Source: a virus | IMG/VR virus record: IMGVR_UViG_3300009181_004605 | Coordinates: 1 to 64,000 of that record | DNA: 64,000 nucleotides | Strand: one strand, 5' to 3' | Translations under genes and position numbers: made by a program | Part shown: in pieces, positions 6,412 through 15,004 of the stretch | How positions within the stretch are numbered: position 1 is the stretch's first letter | Layout of the letters: each line of letters starts with the position of its first letter | The notes under the pieces: model-generated | Databases searched by the model: none | Told to the model about the DNA's origin: nothing | What the model saw: only the letters and a program-made list of their open reading frames with translations

Positions 6412-7722
6412 ATGACTATCAGCTATTTTCATGGATTTAATACAAAGGTTCACCCCATTTATTCTTTGACAACTACAGAGAATAAAAAAGAGATGGCAAA
6501 GAAATTTGCTAATCTCATTGGCCCAACTGATCCCAAGATTGATCGAGACGTCCGCGAGGAGTTGATAACAGCCAGGGTGGGACTGTTGATCAAGGCATCA
6601 TTTTTTGGTAACATGGCCACACGCCTAACGCTGGTCAATGCCGATAGCTGGTGCGCAACTGCGGCAACAGATGGCAGGAATTTCTACTACAATAGTCGCT
6701 TTATCAAATTGTTACGTGTCCGGGAGATTGAATTCTTGTTTGGACATGAAGTGCTGCATTGCGTATATGATCACTTTGGCCGGCGCGGCGATCGCGATCC
6801 CCAGCTTTGGAACATTGCTGACGACTATCGTGTGAATGGCGACCTTGTAAAATACAAGATTGGCGAGAAGATTACTTCGGTACCATGCTTGTTTGATACC
6901 AAGTTTGATGACATGTATTCTGAAGAAATTTATGATCATTTGTATAAAAATGCAAAAAAGATCAACATCAATGATCTAATGGGCAAATTGCTTGACGAAC
7001 ATATTGATGGTGACGAAGAAGATGGTGATAGCAGCGGTGAGGGTAAAGATGGACAACCAAAGTTGTCGGCAGAGGACCGTGCCCAAATACGCGACGAGAT
7101 CAAAGAAGCTATACTGGCAGCGGCGGCAGCATGCGATAATGCCGGTAATCTTCCTGCTGGTGTGAAACGTATTATCCAGGATATGACAGAAAGCAAGATG
7201 GATTGGCGCGATCTGTTGCGTATGCAGCTGGAGAGCACTATTAAAACAGACTTTACTTGGATGCGGGCAAGCAGGCGTGGCTGGCATATGGATGCTATTA
7301 TGCCAGGTATGAAATACGACGAAATGATTGATATCGCAGTAGGTATTGATGCATCCGGTTCCATTGACACGCAGATGCTAAAAGATTTTCTAGGTGAAAT
7401 CCAAGGCATCATGGATTCCTTTCCTGCATATCGTATCCATGTGTTCACATTTGATACTGAAGTATATAATCCAGCACAATATGATTCGGATAACCTTGAT
7501 ACCATTTGCGATTATGAGGTAAGTGGTGGCGGTGGCACAGATTTCACTTCCATGTATCATTACATGAAAGACAATCAAATTGAACCAAAACGCTTGGTGG
7601 TATTCACAGATGGATATCCATGTGGCAGTTGGGGTGATGAGAATTATTGCGATGCTGTTTGGATCATACACGGCAATAAATCTATTGTTGCCCCGTTCGG
7701 CCAGACCGCATATTACGAATAA
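6412..7722 (+). CDS. vWA domain protein with putative metallopeptidase domain
   Basis: This 436-residue protein combines two domains. The N-terminal half carries a zinc-metallopeptidase motif HEVLH at 112-116, followed by WNIADDYRVN (133-142), the layout of the VWA-associated putative metallopeptidase family (DUF2201 type). An acidic linker follows (about 195-210, DEHIDGDEEDGDSSGEG). The C-terminal half is a von Willebrand factor A domain with an apparently complete metal-dependent adhesion site: DASGS at 313-317, Thr376 in the GGGGTDF loop and Asp400 in FTDGYP. It pairs with the MoxR ATPase at 4589. Such pairs remodel or activate protein targets. The protease activity is suggested by the motif only. 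It is transcribed from the promoter at 6356 and ends at a hairpin terminator. Confidence 0.88.
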   Translation: MTISYFHGFNTKVHPIYSLTTTENKKEMAKKFANLIGPTDPKIDRDVREELITARVGLLIKASFFGNMATRLTLVNADSWCATAATDGRNFYYNSRFIKLLRVREIEFLFGHEVLHCVYDHFGRRGDRDPQLWNIADDYRVNGDLVKYKIGEKITSVPCLFDTKFDDMYSEEIYDHLYKNAKKININDLMGKLLDEHIDGDEEDGDSSGEGKDGQPKLSAEDRAQIRDEIKEAILAAAAACDNAGNLPAGVKRIIQDMTESKMDWRDLLRMQLESTIKTDFTWMRASRRGWHMDAIMPGMKYDEMIDIAVGIDASGSIDTQMLKDFLGEIQGIMDSFPAYRIHVFTFDTEVYNPAQYDSDNLDTICDYEVSGGGGTDFTSMYHYMKDNQIEPKRLVVFTDGYPCGSWGDENYCDAVWIIHGNKSIVAPFGQTAYYE

Positions 7723-7740
7723 TATGTAGGATATCAATTT

Positions 7741-7776
7741 TACCATTTTGCCCCATAATGGGGCATTTTTATGGTA
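7741..7776 (+). terminator. Rho-independent terminator after the vWA gene
   Basis: A GC-rich stem GCCCC/GGGGC (7750-7754 and 7760-7764) with a 5-base loop is followed by ATTTTTAT. The arms extend outward with A/T pairs, and TACCAT at 7741 matches ATGGTA at 7771. It closes the early transcript 27 bases after the vWA stop codon. The reverse strand also ends in a T run, so it may work both ways. Confidence 0.8.
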
Positions 7777-7828
7777 GAAAATATATTCCAACTTGCTAAA
7801 GATAGTAAATATCTATACGGAGATTACA

Positions 7829-8029
7829 ATGGACGAACAACAGATTACTATATCAGACTTAGACGCGTTAAAAAATCTAATCAATTTGGCATGTGGTCGT
7901 GGTGCATTTAGGGCCGACGAAATGACACAGATTGGCACATTGTACGACAAACTAGATAAATTTCTTACAGTGGCCGTGGCACAGGCACAAGCGGAAGCAG
8001 CAACAGACCTAACACAAACAGGAGAATAA
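7829..8029 (+). CDS. Conserved T4-like phage protein, 66 residues
   Basis: The start at 7829 is chosen for its CGGAG ribosome binding site; an upstream ATG at 7793 has none. The protein (MDEQQITISDLDALKNLINL) is mostly helical with a segment ACGRGAFRADEMTQIGTLYDKL and an Ala/Gln-rich tail. Similar short proteins with a RGAFRA-EM-VG segment are, from memory, common in T4-like phages of cyanobacteria and other aquatic bacteria; the function is not known. It is the first gene after the terminator, so a promoter is expected in 7777-7828. I saw only a weak candidate (TTGCTA with a short spacer to TATACG). Confidence 0.75.
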   Translation: MDEQQITISDLDALKNLINLACGRGAFRADEMTQIGTLYDKLDKFLTVAVAQAQAEAATDLTQTGE

Positions 8030-8030
8030 C

Positions 8031-8753
8031 ATGGTATTTTTAAAACACGTAGGGAAGCACGGAGATCGCATGGTATGTATATTGTACAAAACTGTGCCGG
8101 GTGAAGATCATATGTGTCTGCTGGTATATCCACAAGTGCTGCCGGCTCCTTGGCATGATACTATTATGAAGGTACTTGAAAGCGAACCTGGTCAACAAGC
8201 TGATGAATTTTCGGATGCTTTGCATAGGAATCTATTACCGGATGGTAGGCCAATATTAGAAACATTGCATCATGAGCGTATGATTAAGAAAGTACGTACC
8301 AGTGACATTATTGTTACTCCCCGTCCGGGTTCGTCAATTCGTTTAGACGAACTTAACAAGATGTTGACTGAGATGAAAACTGGTGATGCTGCCAAGGAAC
8401 GTATGGCTCTGGCTGATAGGAGTCGTGGCATGGTTGCTCCTGAAGTCAAACGTGCAGCGGAGGCAGCTTTTAAGGAAAGCAAAGGAGTGCCTAAAACACC
8501 ACAAATCGTGGCCGGTACTGATGGTGCTCTTAGTGATCGTGACATAGCCGGCAATATGTTGGCTCAGGCACAACGCATGGAGGCTGAGGGCAAAGGACTG
8601 TTAGATGAATCAGCAAGGATGAAGAAGGATGCGGAACGTATGCATCCAGGTGTGGTCTCTAAGGAAACAGTATCAATTACAACCCCAGCAGTTAAACGCA
8701 CACGCGGTCCAGGCAAAGCTAAAACTGCGGTGGTAGCGGATGCAGCTTCCTGA
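8031..8753 (+). CDS. Conserved T4-like cyanophage-type protein
   Basis: This 240-residue protein begins MVFLKHVGKHGDRMVCILYK. The first 110 residues (through SSIRLDELNKML) match, from memory, a conserved hypothetical protein of T4-like cyanophages that shares the features V-ILY-TVP-EDHMCL, LLPDGR-ILE-LH and S-RLDELN. The C-terminal half is different: a long Ala/Lys/Glu-rich helical region (about 115-210) and a basic tail (VKRTRGPGKAKTAVV), which suggests nucleic acid contact or a disordered linker. AGGAG lies 8 bases upstream. Its role is unknown. It overlaps the next gene by 14 bases. Confidence 0.75.
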   Translation: MVFLKHVGKHGDRMVCILYKTVPGEDHMCLLVYPQVLPAPWHDTIMKVLESEPGQQADEFSDALHRNLLPDGRPILETLHHERMIKKVRTSDIIVTPRPGSSIRLDELNKMLTEMKTGDAAKERMALADRSRGMVAPEVKRAAEAAFKESKGVPKTPQIVAGTDGALSDRDIAGNMLAQAQRMEAEGKGLLDESARMKKDAERMHPGVVSKETVSITTPAVKRTRGPGKAKTAVVADAAS

Positions 8754-9042
8754 TAATTTCTTAGAACAATGGGAACACATAATTGCCGATGTTAACAAAA
8801 CTGATGTTCCACTTGAATGCATAAAAAAAGTTGTGATCAAGTTAGTGGGCGGACGGCAACGCACCATTAACTTGCATACTTTACGAAAGCAAGGATTGGA
8901 TGTAGATGAAATTGAATCTCTGCTGACAAGAACATTCAATGAACAAGATGCTGATATACGCGATGTAGACTTTGTTGTGGATATACGCACGGTGGCTGCA
9001 TTAATACAACCTGAAACCGATAAACTATTGGGAAAAATATGA
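8740..9042 (+). CDS. Conserved T4-like cyanophage-type protein, 100 residues
   Basis: The protein (MQLPDNFLEQWEHIIADVNK) resembles another conserved hypothetical of T4-like cyanophages, recognised by EQWEHII-DV-KT-VP-ECIKKV (about 9-31), V-L-GGRQRTIN (35-44) and the C-terminal D-VVDI-TVA-IQPETD. It starts inside the end of the preceding gene and its stop codon overlaps the thyX start as ATGA, so the three are translated as a unit. The function is unknown. The basic GGRQRTINL turn could contact nucleic acid, which is inference. Confidence 0.75.
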   Translation: MQLPDNFLEQWEHIIADVNKTDVPLECIKKVVIKLVGGRQRTINLHTLRKQGLDVDEIESLLTRTFNEQDADIRDVDFVVDIRTVAALIQPETDKLLGKI

Positions 9043-9710
9043 AGGCGAGACTCTTATCCTACAGCCAACCGACACCGGAATTTCATGCTGTGGGGATTTT
9101 AGATGCACAAGAGTTGGTGGCGTATTGCGCTCGTGTCAGTAATCCAACAAATCAATTAAACACAGACACATCTGAAAAGCTTATAAAATATCTTATCAAG
9201 CATCAGCACTGGAGCCCTCTTGAAATGGTTTCGGCATGTTTGGAAATTGAAACTACACGTGATATTGCTCGACAGATACTACGACATCGATCATTTTCAT
9301 TCCAAGAATTTAGCCAAAGATATGCTGATCCGACAAAGGATCTGTCATTTGTGCTGCGTGATGCAAGGATGCAGGATCCAGTAAACAGACAGAATAGTAT
9401 CCCACTTGGTGCTACACCTGCTGATGCTATTATCGCCAATGAATGGCGTGACAAGCAAGTAGAGTTAATAACACTTGCTAAAGAAACATACGAGTGGGCA
9501 GTAAGCAAGGGTATAGCCAAGGAACAGGCTCGTGCTGTGCTTCCAGAGGGCAATACTGTAAGCAAACTCTATATGAATGGCACATTGAGAAGTTGGATAC
9601 ATTGGATACAATTGCGATCGGGCAACGGAACACAGCTCGAGCATCAAGAAATCGCCATTGTTTGCGCCGAAGTTATCGCAAAGATTTTTCCAATTGCAAA
9701 AAATTTATAG
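9039..9710 (+). CDS. thyX: FAD-dependent thymidylate synthase ThyX
   Basis: This 223-residue enzyme should convert dUMP to dTMP with methylenetetrahydrofolate, FAD and NADPH, supplying thymidylate for phage DNA synthesis. The ThyX signature RHRxxSxQxxSxR is present at residues 82-94, with Gln in the position where Asn or Gln is usual. A second conserved region near the C-terminus reads NGTLRSWIHWIQLRSGNGTQLEHQEIA, where the R-SW-H and Q-E elements bind substrate. The length is normal for the family. Its start overlaps the stop of the preceding gene (ATGA), and GGGAA precedes it. Confidence 0.95.
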   Translation: MKARLLSYSQPTPEFHAVGILDAQELVAYCARVSNPTNQLNTDTSEKLIKYLIKHQHWSPLEMVSACLEIETTRDIARQILRHRSFSFQEFSQRYADPTKDLSFVLRDARMQDPVNRQNSIPLGATPADAIIANEWRDKQVELITLAKETYEWAVSKGIAKEQARAVLPEGNTVSKLYMNGTLRSWIHWIQLRSGNGTQLEHQEIAIVCAEVIAKIFPIAKNL

Positions 9711-9719
9711 GATAATATC

Positions 9720-10589
9720 GTGAAACATATCAATCTTCCGGATCAAGATCCTCCATCACATAGAATGTTTAAAGAAGTTAATACTCCCCCTTTTTCTATT
9801 CCTAATGTCCATTTACCAAATGTAGAAGTATATGATAATCTATTAGATGAACAGTTTCATAAAGAAGTGTATAATTATATAATTGATCAAGTGTGGTGTG
9901 AAGCATGGGGTGCAATTCCATTTGAAGTACAACTTCGTCGACCAGCCGATTGGGACGATAGTTACGCTCATCACAGTTACCGGCGTCGTGGTTATATGCA
10001 ACCACGATGCCCGCTTGGCAGTGATGAAAATAGCATACAGAGAGACCATCCTATAATATGGAAATTATGGCAATCTATAAATTCTCATCTTGATAATCGT
10101 TATGAAATTGCTGGCACTCCTGAAGGTATGCATTGGGATAAAAAATGTCCAGATACTTTAAATCCCGATTTAAAACCTGGATGGCGAGTTTATGCGAACG
10201 GACAAGGAAACGATTTAATGGCATCTGGCGCTGCTATACATAGAGATACTCCTAATCTTGCTGATGAAAATACTGTTACTATAATATGGGTAGCAACTAT
10301 AGAATGGTACCCAAGTTGGGGGCAAGAGATTACGTTTTATCCCGAAGATCCAACTGGAGCGACCGGAGATCACCAACAATTTTTCAAAGGTGAGCGTAAT
10401 CAAAATAGAAATTTTAGAATTGGATGGCCAGACGACGGTAAAACTGTGTGTGTTAAACCAAATCGATTAATAGTATATGATGGTAGAACGCTACATTCAA
10501 CAGCCACAGCTAAAAATTGGGAGATTACGGTACAAAATCGTCGTATAGTGTTCAGAGCTAGATTAAAAAATACAGTACCACCAACATAA
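9720..10589 (+). CDS. 2-oxoglutarate/Fe(II)-dependent oxygenase-like protein
   Basis: This 289-residue protein has the iron site expected for prolyl-hydroxylase-like oxygenases: His174 and Asp176 in AAIHRDTP, the distal His259 in YDGRTLHS, and an Arg (274 or 275, in NRRIVFRAR) that would bind 2-oxoglutarate. The strand-rich core TIIWVATIEWYPSWGQEITFYPED lies between them. Such enzymes hydroxylate amino acids, sugars, nucleobases or lipids. The gene begins with GTG at 9720, eight bases after AGGA. It opens a run of modification enzymes, so its substrate may be an intermediate of that pathway. A nucleic acid or protein target cannot be excluded. Confidence 0.75.
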   Translation: MKHINLPDQDPPSHRMFKEVNTPPFSIPNVHLPNVEVYDNLLDEQFHKEVYNYIIDQVWCEAWGAIPFEVQLRRPADWDDSYAHHSYRRRGYMQPRCPLGSDENSIQRDHPIIWKLWQSINSHLDNRYEIAGTPEGMHWDKKCPDTLNPDLKPGWRVYANGQGNDLMASGAAIHRDTPNLADENTVTIIWVATIEWYPSWGQEITFYPEDPTGATGDHQQFFKGERNQNRNFRIGWPDDGKTVCVKPNRLIVYDGRTLHSTATAKNWEITVQNRRIVFRARLKNTVPPT

Positions 10590-10614
10590 CAATATATTTG
10601 TTGAGAACATAATA

Positions 10615-11214
10615 ATGCCACATTTTACATCTGATTGGTTTTCTAATAATGCATTAGTAAACTTCGATTATATCACCAACTATCTTAATAAAGAAAAACA
10701 AATCGATAGCATATTGGAAATAGGTAGCCACGAAGGCAGGAGTGCCTGTTGGATGTTGGAAAATATGTTAAGTGATACAGGCACAATGACTTGCATTGAT
10801 CCCTTTGCTGATAGACCGGTTACTGCTTTTGCAGAAGATAGTATTCCGGAGGATAGAACGATCGAGAATCGTTTCCGGGCAAATATTGCCGAAGTCAAAG
10901 GTGCAAATCAAACAGTAAATGTCATGGTCGATTTAAGTTTCTCTGCATTAGCACAATTGATAGTTGCTAAACAACAATACGATTTTATCTATGTGGATGG
11001 TACACATCATGCTGATGAAGTATTGGCTGATGCTGTGATGTGTTTTGGAATGTTACAGTCTGGTGGTGTTATGTTGTTCGACGACTATCTATGGGAAGAT
11101 GATCCAAGGCATCTGGGGCGATGTAAAGCCAGTATCGATGCATTTGTAAATATGTTTTATGATAGACTTAAATTGGGCCTGGTAAATTATCAATTAGCAA
11201 TAGTTAAGAAATAA
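10615..11214 (+). CDS. Class I SAM-dependent methyltransferase
   Basis: This 199-residue protein has a Rossmann-type methyltransferase core: motif I ILEIGSHEGRSACWML (about 33-48), an acidic end of strand 2 in CIDPFAD (about 60-66), and YDFIYVDGTHHADEVLADA (about 121-139) followed by SGGVMLFDDY. The set matches the Methyltransf_24 group, whose members include sugar and small-molecule O-methyltransferases. The target is not readable from the sequence. It lies between an oxygenase and an aminotransferase, which favours a sugar or other metabolite substrate over DNA (inference). The ribosome binding site is weak. Confidence 0.82.
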   Translation: MPHFTSDWFSNNALVNFDYITNYLNKEKQIDSILEIGSHEGRSACWMLENMLSDTGTMTCIDPFADRPVTAFAEDSIPEDRTIENRFRANIAEVKGANQTVNVMVDLSFSALAQLIVAKQQYDFIYVDGTHHADEVLADAVMCFGMLQSGGVMLFDDYLWEDDPRHLGRCKASIDAFVNMFYDRLKLGLVNYQLAIVKK

Positions 11215-11226
11215 TTTCTTAAATAT

Positions 11227-12306
11227 ATGACAGGGCTTACAATCCCCTTTACTGGGCTTAAAAAACAGTATAACAATCTACGTGATGAAATATTAGCTGC
11301 CACCGACGAGGTATTGCGTTCCGGACAGTTAATGAATGGAAATTACACAGCTGAATTTGAAGATTGGCTGGCCAAGAAGAATCACACCAAATATGCTATA
11401 ACGTGTCATTCCGGAACCCAGGCATTAGAAATTATCGCGCAATATCACGCGCAGAATGCACATACTAAATTCCCAGTTGTGCTACTCCCTGCAATGACGT
11501 ATGTGGCCACGGCGAATGCATTTATTAGGGCAGGATGGTCTATTAGAATTCTCGACACTGATGCATATGGCATTATAGCAACAGACAACAAGCAGTTACG
11601 CGATCCTGCTCAAGCTGTTGTTTTGGTGGGATTATATGGTGCAGCCCAAACAAGAGATGTATATTGGAAAGGAGAAGCCAGAATACTTATTGAGGATGCT
11701 GCACAGCATTGGCTGGCAAATGATTGCACAAGAGTCGGGTGTGCTGCTATAAGTTTTGACCCAATGAAGAATCTTTCCTGTTATGGAAATGGTGGTGCTG
11801 TTGTTACTGACGATTTATATCTGGCAGAATATGCAAGAAGTTGGAGAGATAATGGCAAGCCCACACATGCAGATACCGGAACCAATAGTCGTATGAGTGA
11901 GATCGATTGTGCTCAGATGATGGTTAAAACCAAATATATCGATACATGGCAATCACAACGCAAAGAGATTGTGCATTATTGGATGGAACAGTTCGAGAAA
12001 GTGGGTATACGCAGCTTGATAGATAGCACGAACTTTGCTCGGCATTGCTATCATAAGTTTGTTATAGACATTGATAACAGAGATATTGTTAAACAACAAC
12101 TGGCCGACAGCAAGATCGAAACTCGCATACACTATGCACAGCCCTTGCACGAATTGCCTGCTTATGCTGATCTTCCTGGTCCTGGTTTCTTTAGTAAAGC
12201 AAGTGCATTAAGTCGACGTGTTCTTTCTTTGCCATTGTATCCTGAGCTCACCGATCTTGAAGTTGAATATGTTGCTGATCACGTTATACGATATACTAAA
12301 TTATAA
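11227..12306 (+). CDS. DegT/DnrJ/EryC1/StrS-type sugar aminotransferase
   Basis: This 359-residue PLP-dependent enzyme is of the family that makes amino sugars from keto-sugar nucleotides. The N-terminal IPFTGLKKQYNNLRDEI, the cofactor-binding HSGTQALEI (61-69), EDAAQHW (156-162) and the Schiff-base lysine Lys181 in SFDPMKNLSCYGNGGAVVT are all present. It supports the reading of this region as a sugar or glycan pathway. Its 3' end overlaps the convergent gene at 12279 by 28 bases. No clear ribosome binding site is seen before the ATG. Confidence 0.9.
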   Translation: MTGLTIPFTGLKKQYNNLRDEILAATDEVLRSGQLMNGNYTAEFEDWLAKKNHTKYAITCHSGTQALEIIAQYHAQNAHTKFPVVLLPAMTYVATANAFIRAGWSIRILDTDAYGIIATDNKQLRDPAQAVVLVGLYGAAQTRDVYWKGEARILIEDAAQHWLANDCTRVGCAAISFDPMKNLSCYGNGGAVVTDDLYLAEYARSWRDNGKPTHADTGTNSRMSEIDCAQMMVKTKYIDTWQSQRKEIVHYWMEQFEKVGIRSLIDSTNFARHCYHKFVIDIDNRDIVKQQLADSKIETRIHYAQPLHELPAYADLPGPGFFSKASALSRRVLSLPLYPELTDLEVEYVADHVIRYTKL

Positions 12307-13871
12307 TACGTTAATAACCAATGCCACTCATACGTCTTACGTAATTCTGTAAAATTTCCTTTAACTGACTTATAGTAAGTTACTGCATCTAATGCTCCTT
12401 GTTGACTTGCATCTGCAAATTTGCCAGTGCCAGGACGTTGCCAAATACCAAGTCTGTACTGCGATTCAACATCTGTCGTATTGCATTGTAGTTTTATAAC
12501 TTCTCTAAATGCTGTCCTCCATGCTGTCCATGCATCAGCAGCATACTCTGCCACACCCGACAATACGGGAACAACCTCATGTTCCTGCTCAAGTGTAAAG
12601 TCTAAACCTTGTGCATTATTTTCCATGACTAATCGTTTATTATATGCTATCATAGCTTGATGACCATATACTAAACCATTTACAGGGTTAAGGGCATGGA
12701 AGATATAATGCTTAGATTGTTGTAAGCGATCGGGTTGCCAATTCCAATTGAACTTATCATCAACTTTTAGTTTTGCAAACACACAAAAAGCCCAATCGGT
12801 ATCACTTGCAAATAATGCAGCACGATATGCTTGTGCTCTACCAACAACTCCATCGATGCGTATCACACGATTGGCTGCATGTTTAGTAACTGTGAGTAGA
12901 TGCTGCCAGTTTTGCTCGGCATTACTTTCTCCGTTACTGATAAACACTATATCAAGTGGTGCATCTGTTACGGATTTAGCATATGAACGATCAATGGTTG
13001 GATAATCGTATAATTGTGTCTTAAGGAAGTTCTTAGCTTCTCGTGGTACCACAACTGAACTGGCACCAATGCTTAATGGAATTATAGCTTTGGTTTCTGT
13101 ACGCCAAAGGTTAATTGCAGGGGGATTAGAAACTGCTGTATGGCGAACAAATTGCACAACAGGGTCCTGAAAATCATGTAACCATACTGCATCAACTTGG
13201 CTATCATGTGCATGCGATACAATTGGCATTGGCTTTCTAGGTACTACAATATCCTCAACAAAGTGTATGGTATCAAACCATTCTAAGAGAGCAAGTTTGG
13301 CAGTTTTGGCAAGAAAGGTAGGTACATGGACATAAAAGGTATCACCAAATACTTGTTCATCGCTAGGGAATACGTGTAACATTTCTTGCTGCCATTCGCT
13401 TGGATGCCAGGTAAAATCAAAATTGCTATAATCACAAACACTGGATATCACCCAAACGTATTCATCTGTTACTTTAGACAACACTCGTCGTAGGGTGCCG
13501 AGATAATCATTGATGTATCGGGTATGCTGCTGTACTTTTGGCAGACTATCATTCCCGTGATCGATGCCAATGATAGGAACTGAATGTATACGTGGAATTG
13601 CTGTATGTGTTCTGTTTATTTCTGTGTGACTATGTTTGGGTATTAAGTATGTTGCACCATTTTCTTGATGTTGACTGGGCCATACGTGAGCTTGATGTGC
13701 TTGCCATTGCACCGGTTCAAAAAGAAAATCAAACGTATCATAGTCCGATAAGTAGTTTATGATCCAACAGAATCTTGTTTTGCTTAATTGTTGTGCATGT
13801 TTGATAGAATCTGCTGCTTGCTCATGTGCAAACAATTTAGGTGCGGTTCCAATATAAAATATATCAAACAT
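12279..13871 (-). CDS. Modular glycosyltransferase-like protein with three repeats
   Basis: This 530-residue protein appears built from three related modules, each with an aromatic core: FCWIINYLSDYDTFDFLFEP (about 33-52), YVWVISSVCDYSNFDFTWHP (about 138-157) and DWAFCVFAKLKVDDKFNWNWQP (about 361-382). Each is followed by a W-Q or R-LQQ segment, a V-F/P-S segment and a further strand. The C-terminal module (DIVFISNGESNAEQNW onward) is similar to the protein at 28523, which reads as a GT-A-like transferase. The gene is the only minus-strand one inside a plus-strand run. Its start codon interlocks with that of the next gene. It is likely a glycosyltransferase or sugar-binding protein; enzyme activity is unproven. 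Confidence 0.65.
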   Translation of the reverse strand: MFDIFYIGTAPKLFAHEQAADSIKHAQQLSKTRFCWIINYLSDYDTFDFLFEPVQWQAHQAHVWPSQHQENGATYLIPKHSHTEINRTHTAIPRIHSVPIIGIDHGNDSLPKVQQHTRYINDYLGTLRRVLSKVTDEYVWVISSVCDYSNFDFTWHPSEWQQEMLHVFPSDEQVFGDTFYVHVPTFLAKTAKLALLEWFDTIHFVEDIVVPRKPMPIVSHAHDSQVDAVWLHDFQDPVVQFVRHTAVSNPPAINLWRTETKAIIPLSIGASSVVVPREAKNFLKTQLYDYPTIDRSYAKSVTDAPLDIVFISNGESNAEQNWQHLLTVTKHAANRVIRIDGVVGRAQAYRAALFASDTDWAFCVFAKLKVDDKFNWNWQPDRLQQSKHYIFHALNPVNGLVYGHQAMIAYNKRLVMENNAQGLDFTLEQEHEVVPVLSGVAEYAADAWTAWRTAFREVIKLQCNTTDVESQYRLGIWQRPGTGKFADASQQGALDAVTYYKSVKGNFTELRKTYEWHWLLTYYNLVYRIT

Positions 13872-14994
13872 GATTCGAATTGATGAGATTTACCAAAATA
13901 CCTTTAAGGCTTGGTTAAAACAAAATAAAGTAGGAACTCGGATATTGCTTTGCGATCCATTTGGCAGAAGTGATCCAGATAGTATAATTAGTTATGATGA
14001 TCAATCTATACTACAACAAAATTATGTATTCTTTTTTGATCAAGAACCTATTGATTTAAAAAGACACAAGGCAACTATAGAACGCGCACAAGATATAAAT
14101 TATCTATATCTGCTAAGGAAAGGGGTATCTTATAAAACAAAACAAGTGTTACCGGGATGTATTGTTACCAGTGAAAAAGATAGCGAAATTATTGCACAAA
14201 TTTGTGATCAGTACAACATACCGTCTGCATATTATTTCTTTCATGGTTGGGCGGCATTAGATTGGTATCGTGGATATAATCAAACTTTCTTAATATCCTC
14301 TCCTGGAGAGAGAGTTATAAACAAAACATTTATAATGCCAAATCGTATCATTGCTGGTCAGCGCCAACATAGATTACTAATGTTATATCACATTTTTAAG
14401 AGTAATCTTAAAGATAATTGGATTAGTTGTCCGGCGATATGTCCGGCAGAAAATATAGATATTAACACAGCGGTGCAATCATTAAGCGAAACTTATCCAG
14501 ATATTTGTGATATTTTTTCCCGGAAAATATTTCCTATGCAATTTCCTGGAGAAATTGATCATCCCATGCATAGCTGTTGGTTAAGCCTATTCGATGAGAG
14601 TGCCGAATGTTTACTATATCTTGTTACAGAAACTGTGGCAACAGGCAAACGATTACATCTTACAGAAAAAACATTTAAACCGATATGTTTGGAAATGCCA
14701 TTTATTATAGTAGGGACAAGAGGCAGTTTAGAATATCTACGTAGCTATGGATTTCAAACATTCGGCAGCTTATGGGACGAAAGTTATGATGATGAACATG
14801 ATGACATCGTTCGACTGGAAAAGATTGCGCAATTATTGAAAGAATTAGATGCACTATCACAGAAAGAAAAACAAGAGTTGTTTCATGCCAGTAACGATAT
14901 AATACGACACAACTATAATCATTTTTACAATGGTGGATTTGAAAAAATACTATGGGCAGAGTTAATTCACATGCTTGAAACTCTTCCAATATAA
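13870..14994 (+). CDS. Glycosyltransferase-like protein (TEK-motif family)
   Basis: This 374-residue protein shares a C-terminal block with the protein at 25262. Here it is LVTETVATGKRLHLTEKTFKPI, then PFIIVGTRGSLEYLRSYGF, then QTFGSLWDESYDDEHDDIVRLEKI (about 253-315). The E-TEK-KP and GF-TF-DESYD elements resemble the nucleotide-sugar half of family 10 glycosyltransferases, in which TEK is a hallmark, but I would not insist on that family. The N-terminal half (RILLCDPFGRSD, YVFFFDQEPIDL) may form the acceptor domain. Its ATG overlaps the start codon of the divergent gene within a CATG. It ends 10 bases before the amidinotransferase start. Confidence 0.68.
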   Translation: MIRIDEIYQNTFKAWLKQNKVGTRILLCDPFGRSDPDSIISYDDQSILQQNYVFFFDQEPIDLKRHKATIERAQDINYLYLLRKGVSYKTKQVLPGCIVTSEKDSEIIAQICDQYNIPSAYYFFHGWAALDWYRGYNQTFLISSPGERVINKTFIMPNRIIAGQRQHRLLMLYHIFKSNLKDNWISCPAICPAENIDINTAVQSLSETYPDICDIFSRKIFPMQFPGEIDHPMHSCWLSLFDESAECLLYLVTETVATGKRLHLTEKTFKPICLEMPFIIVGTRGSLEYLRSYGFQTFGSLWDESYDDEHDDIVRLEKIAQLLKELDALSQKEKQELFHASNDIIRHNYNHFYNGGFEKILWAELIHMLETLPI

Positions 14995-15004
14995 TAGGAT
15001 AACT

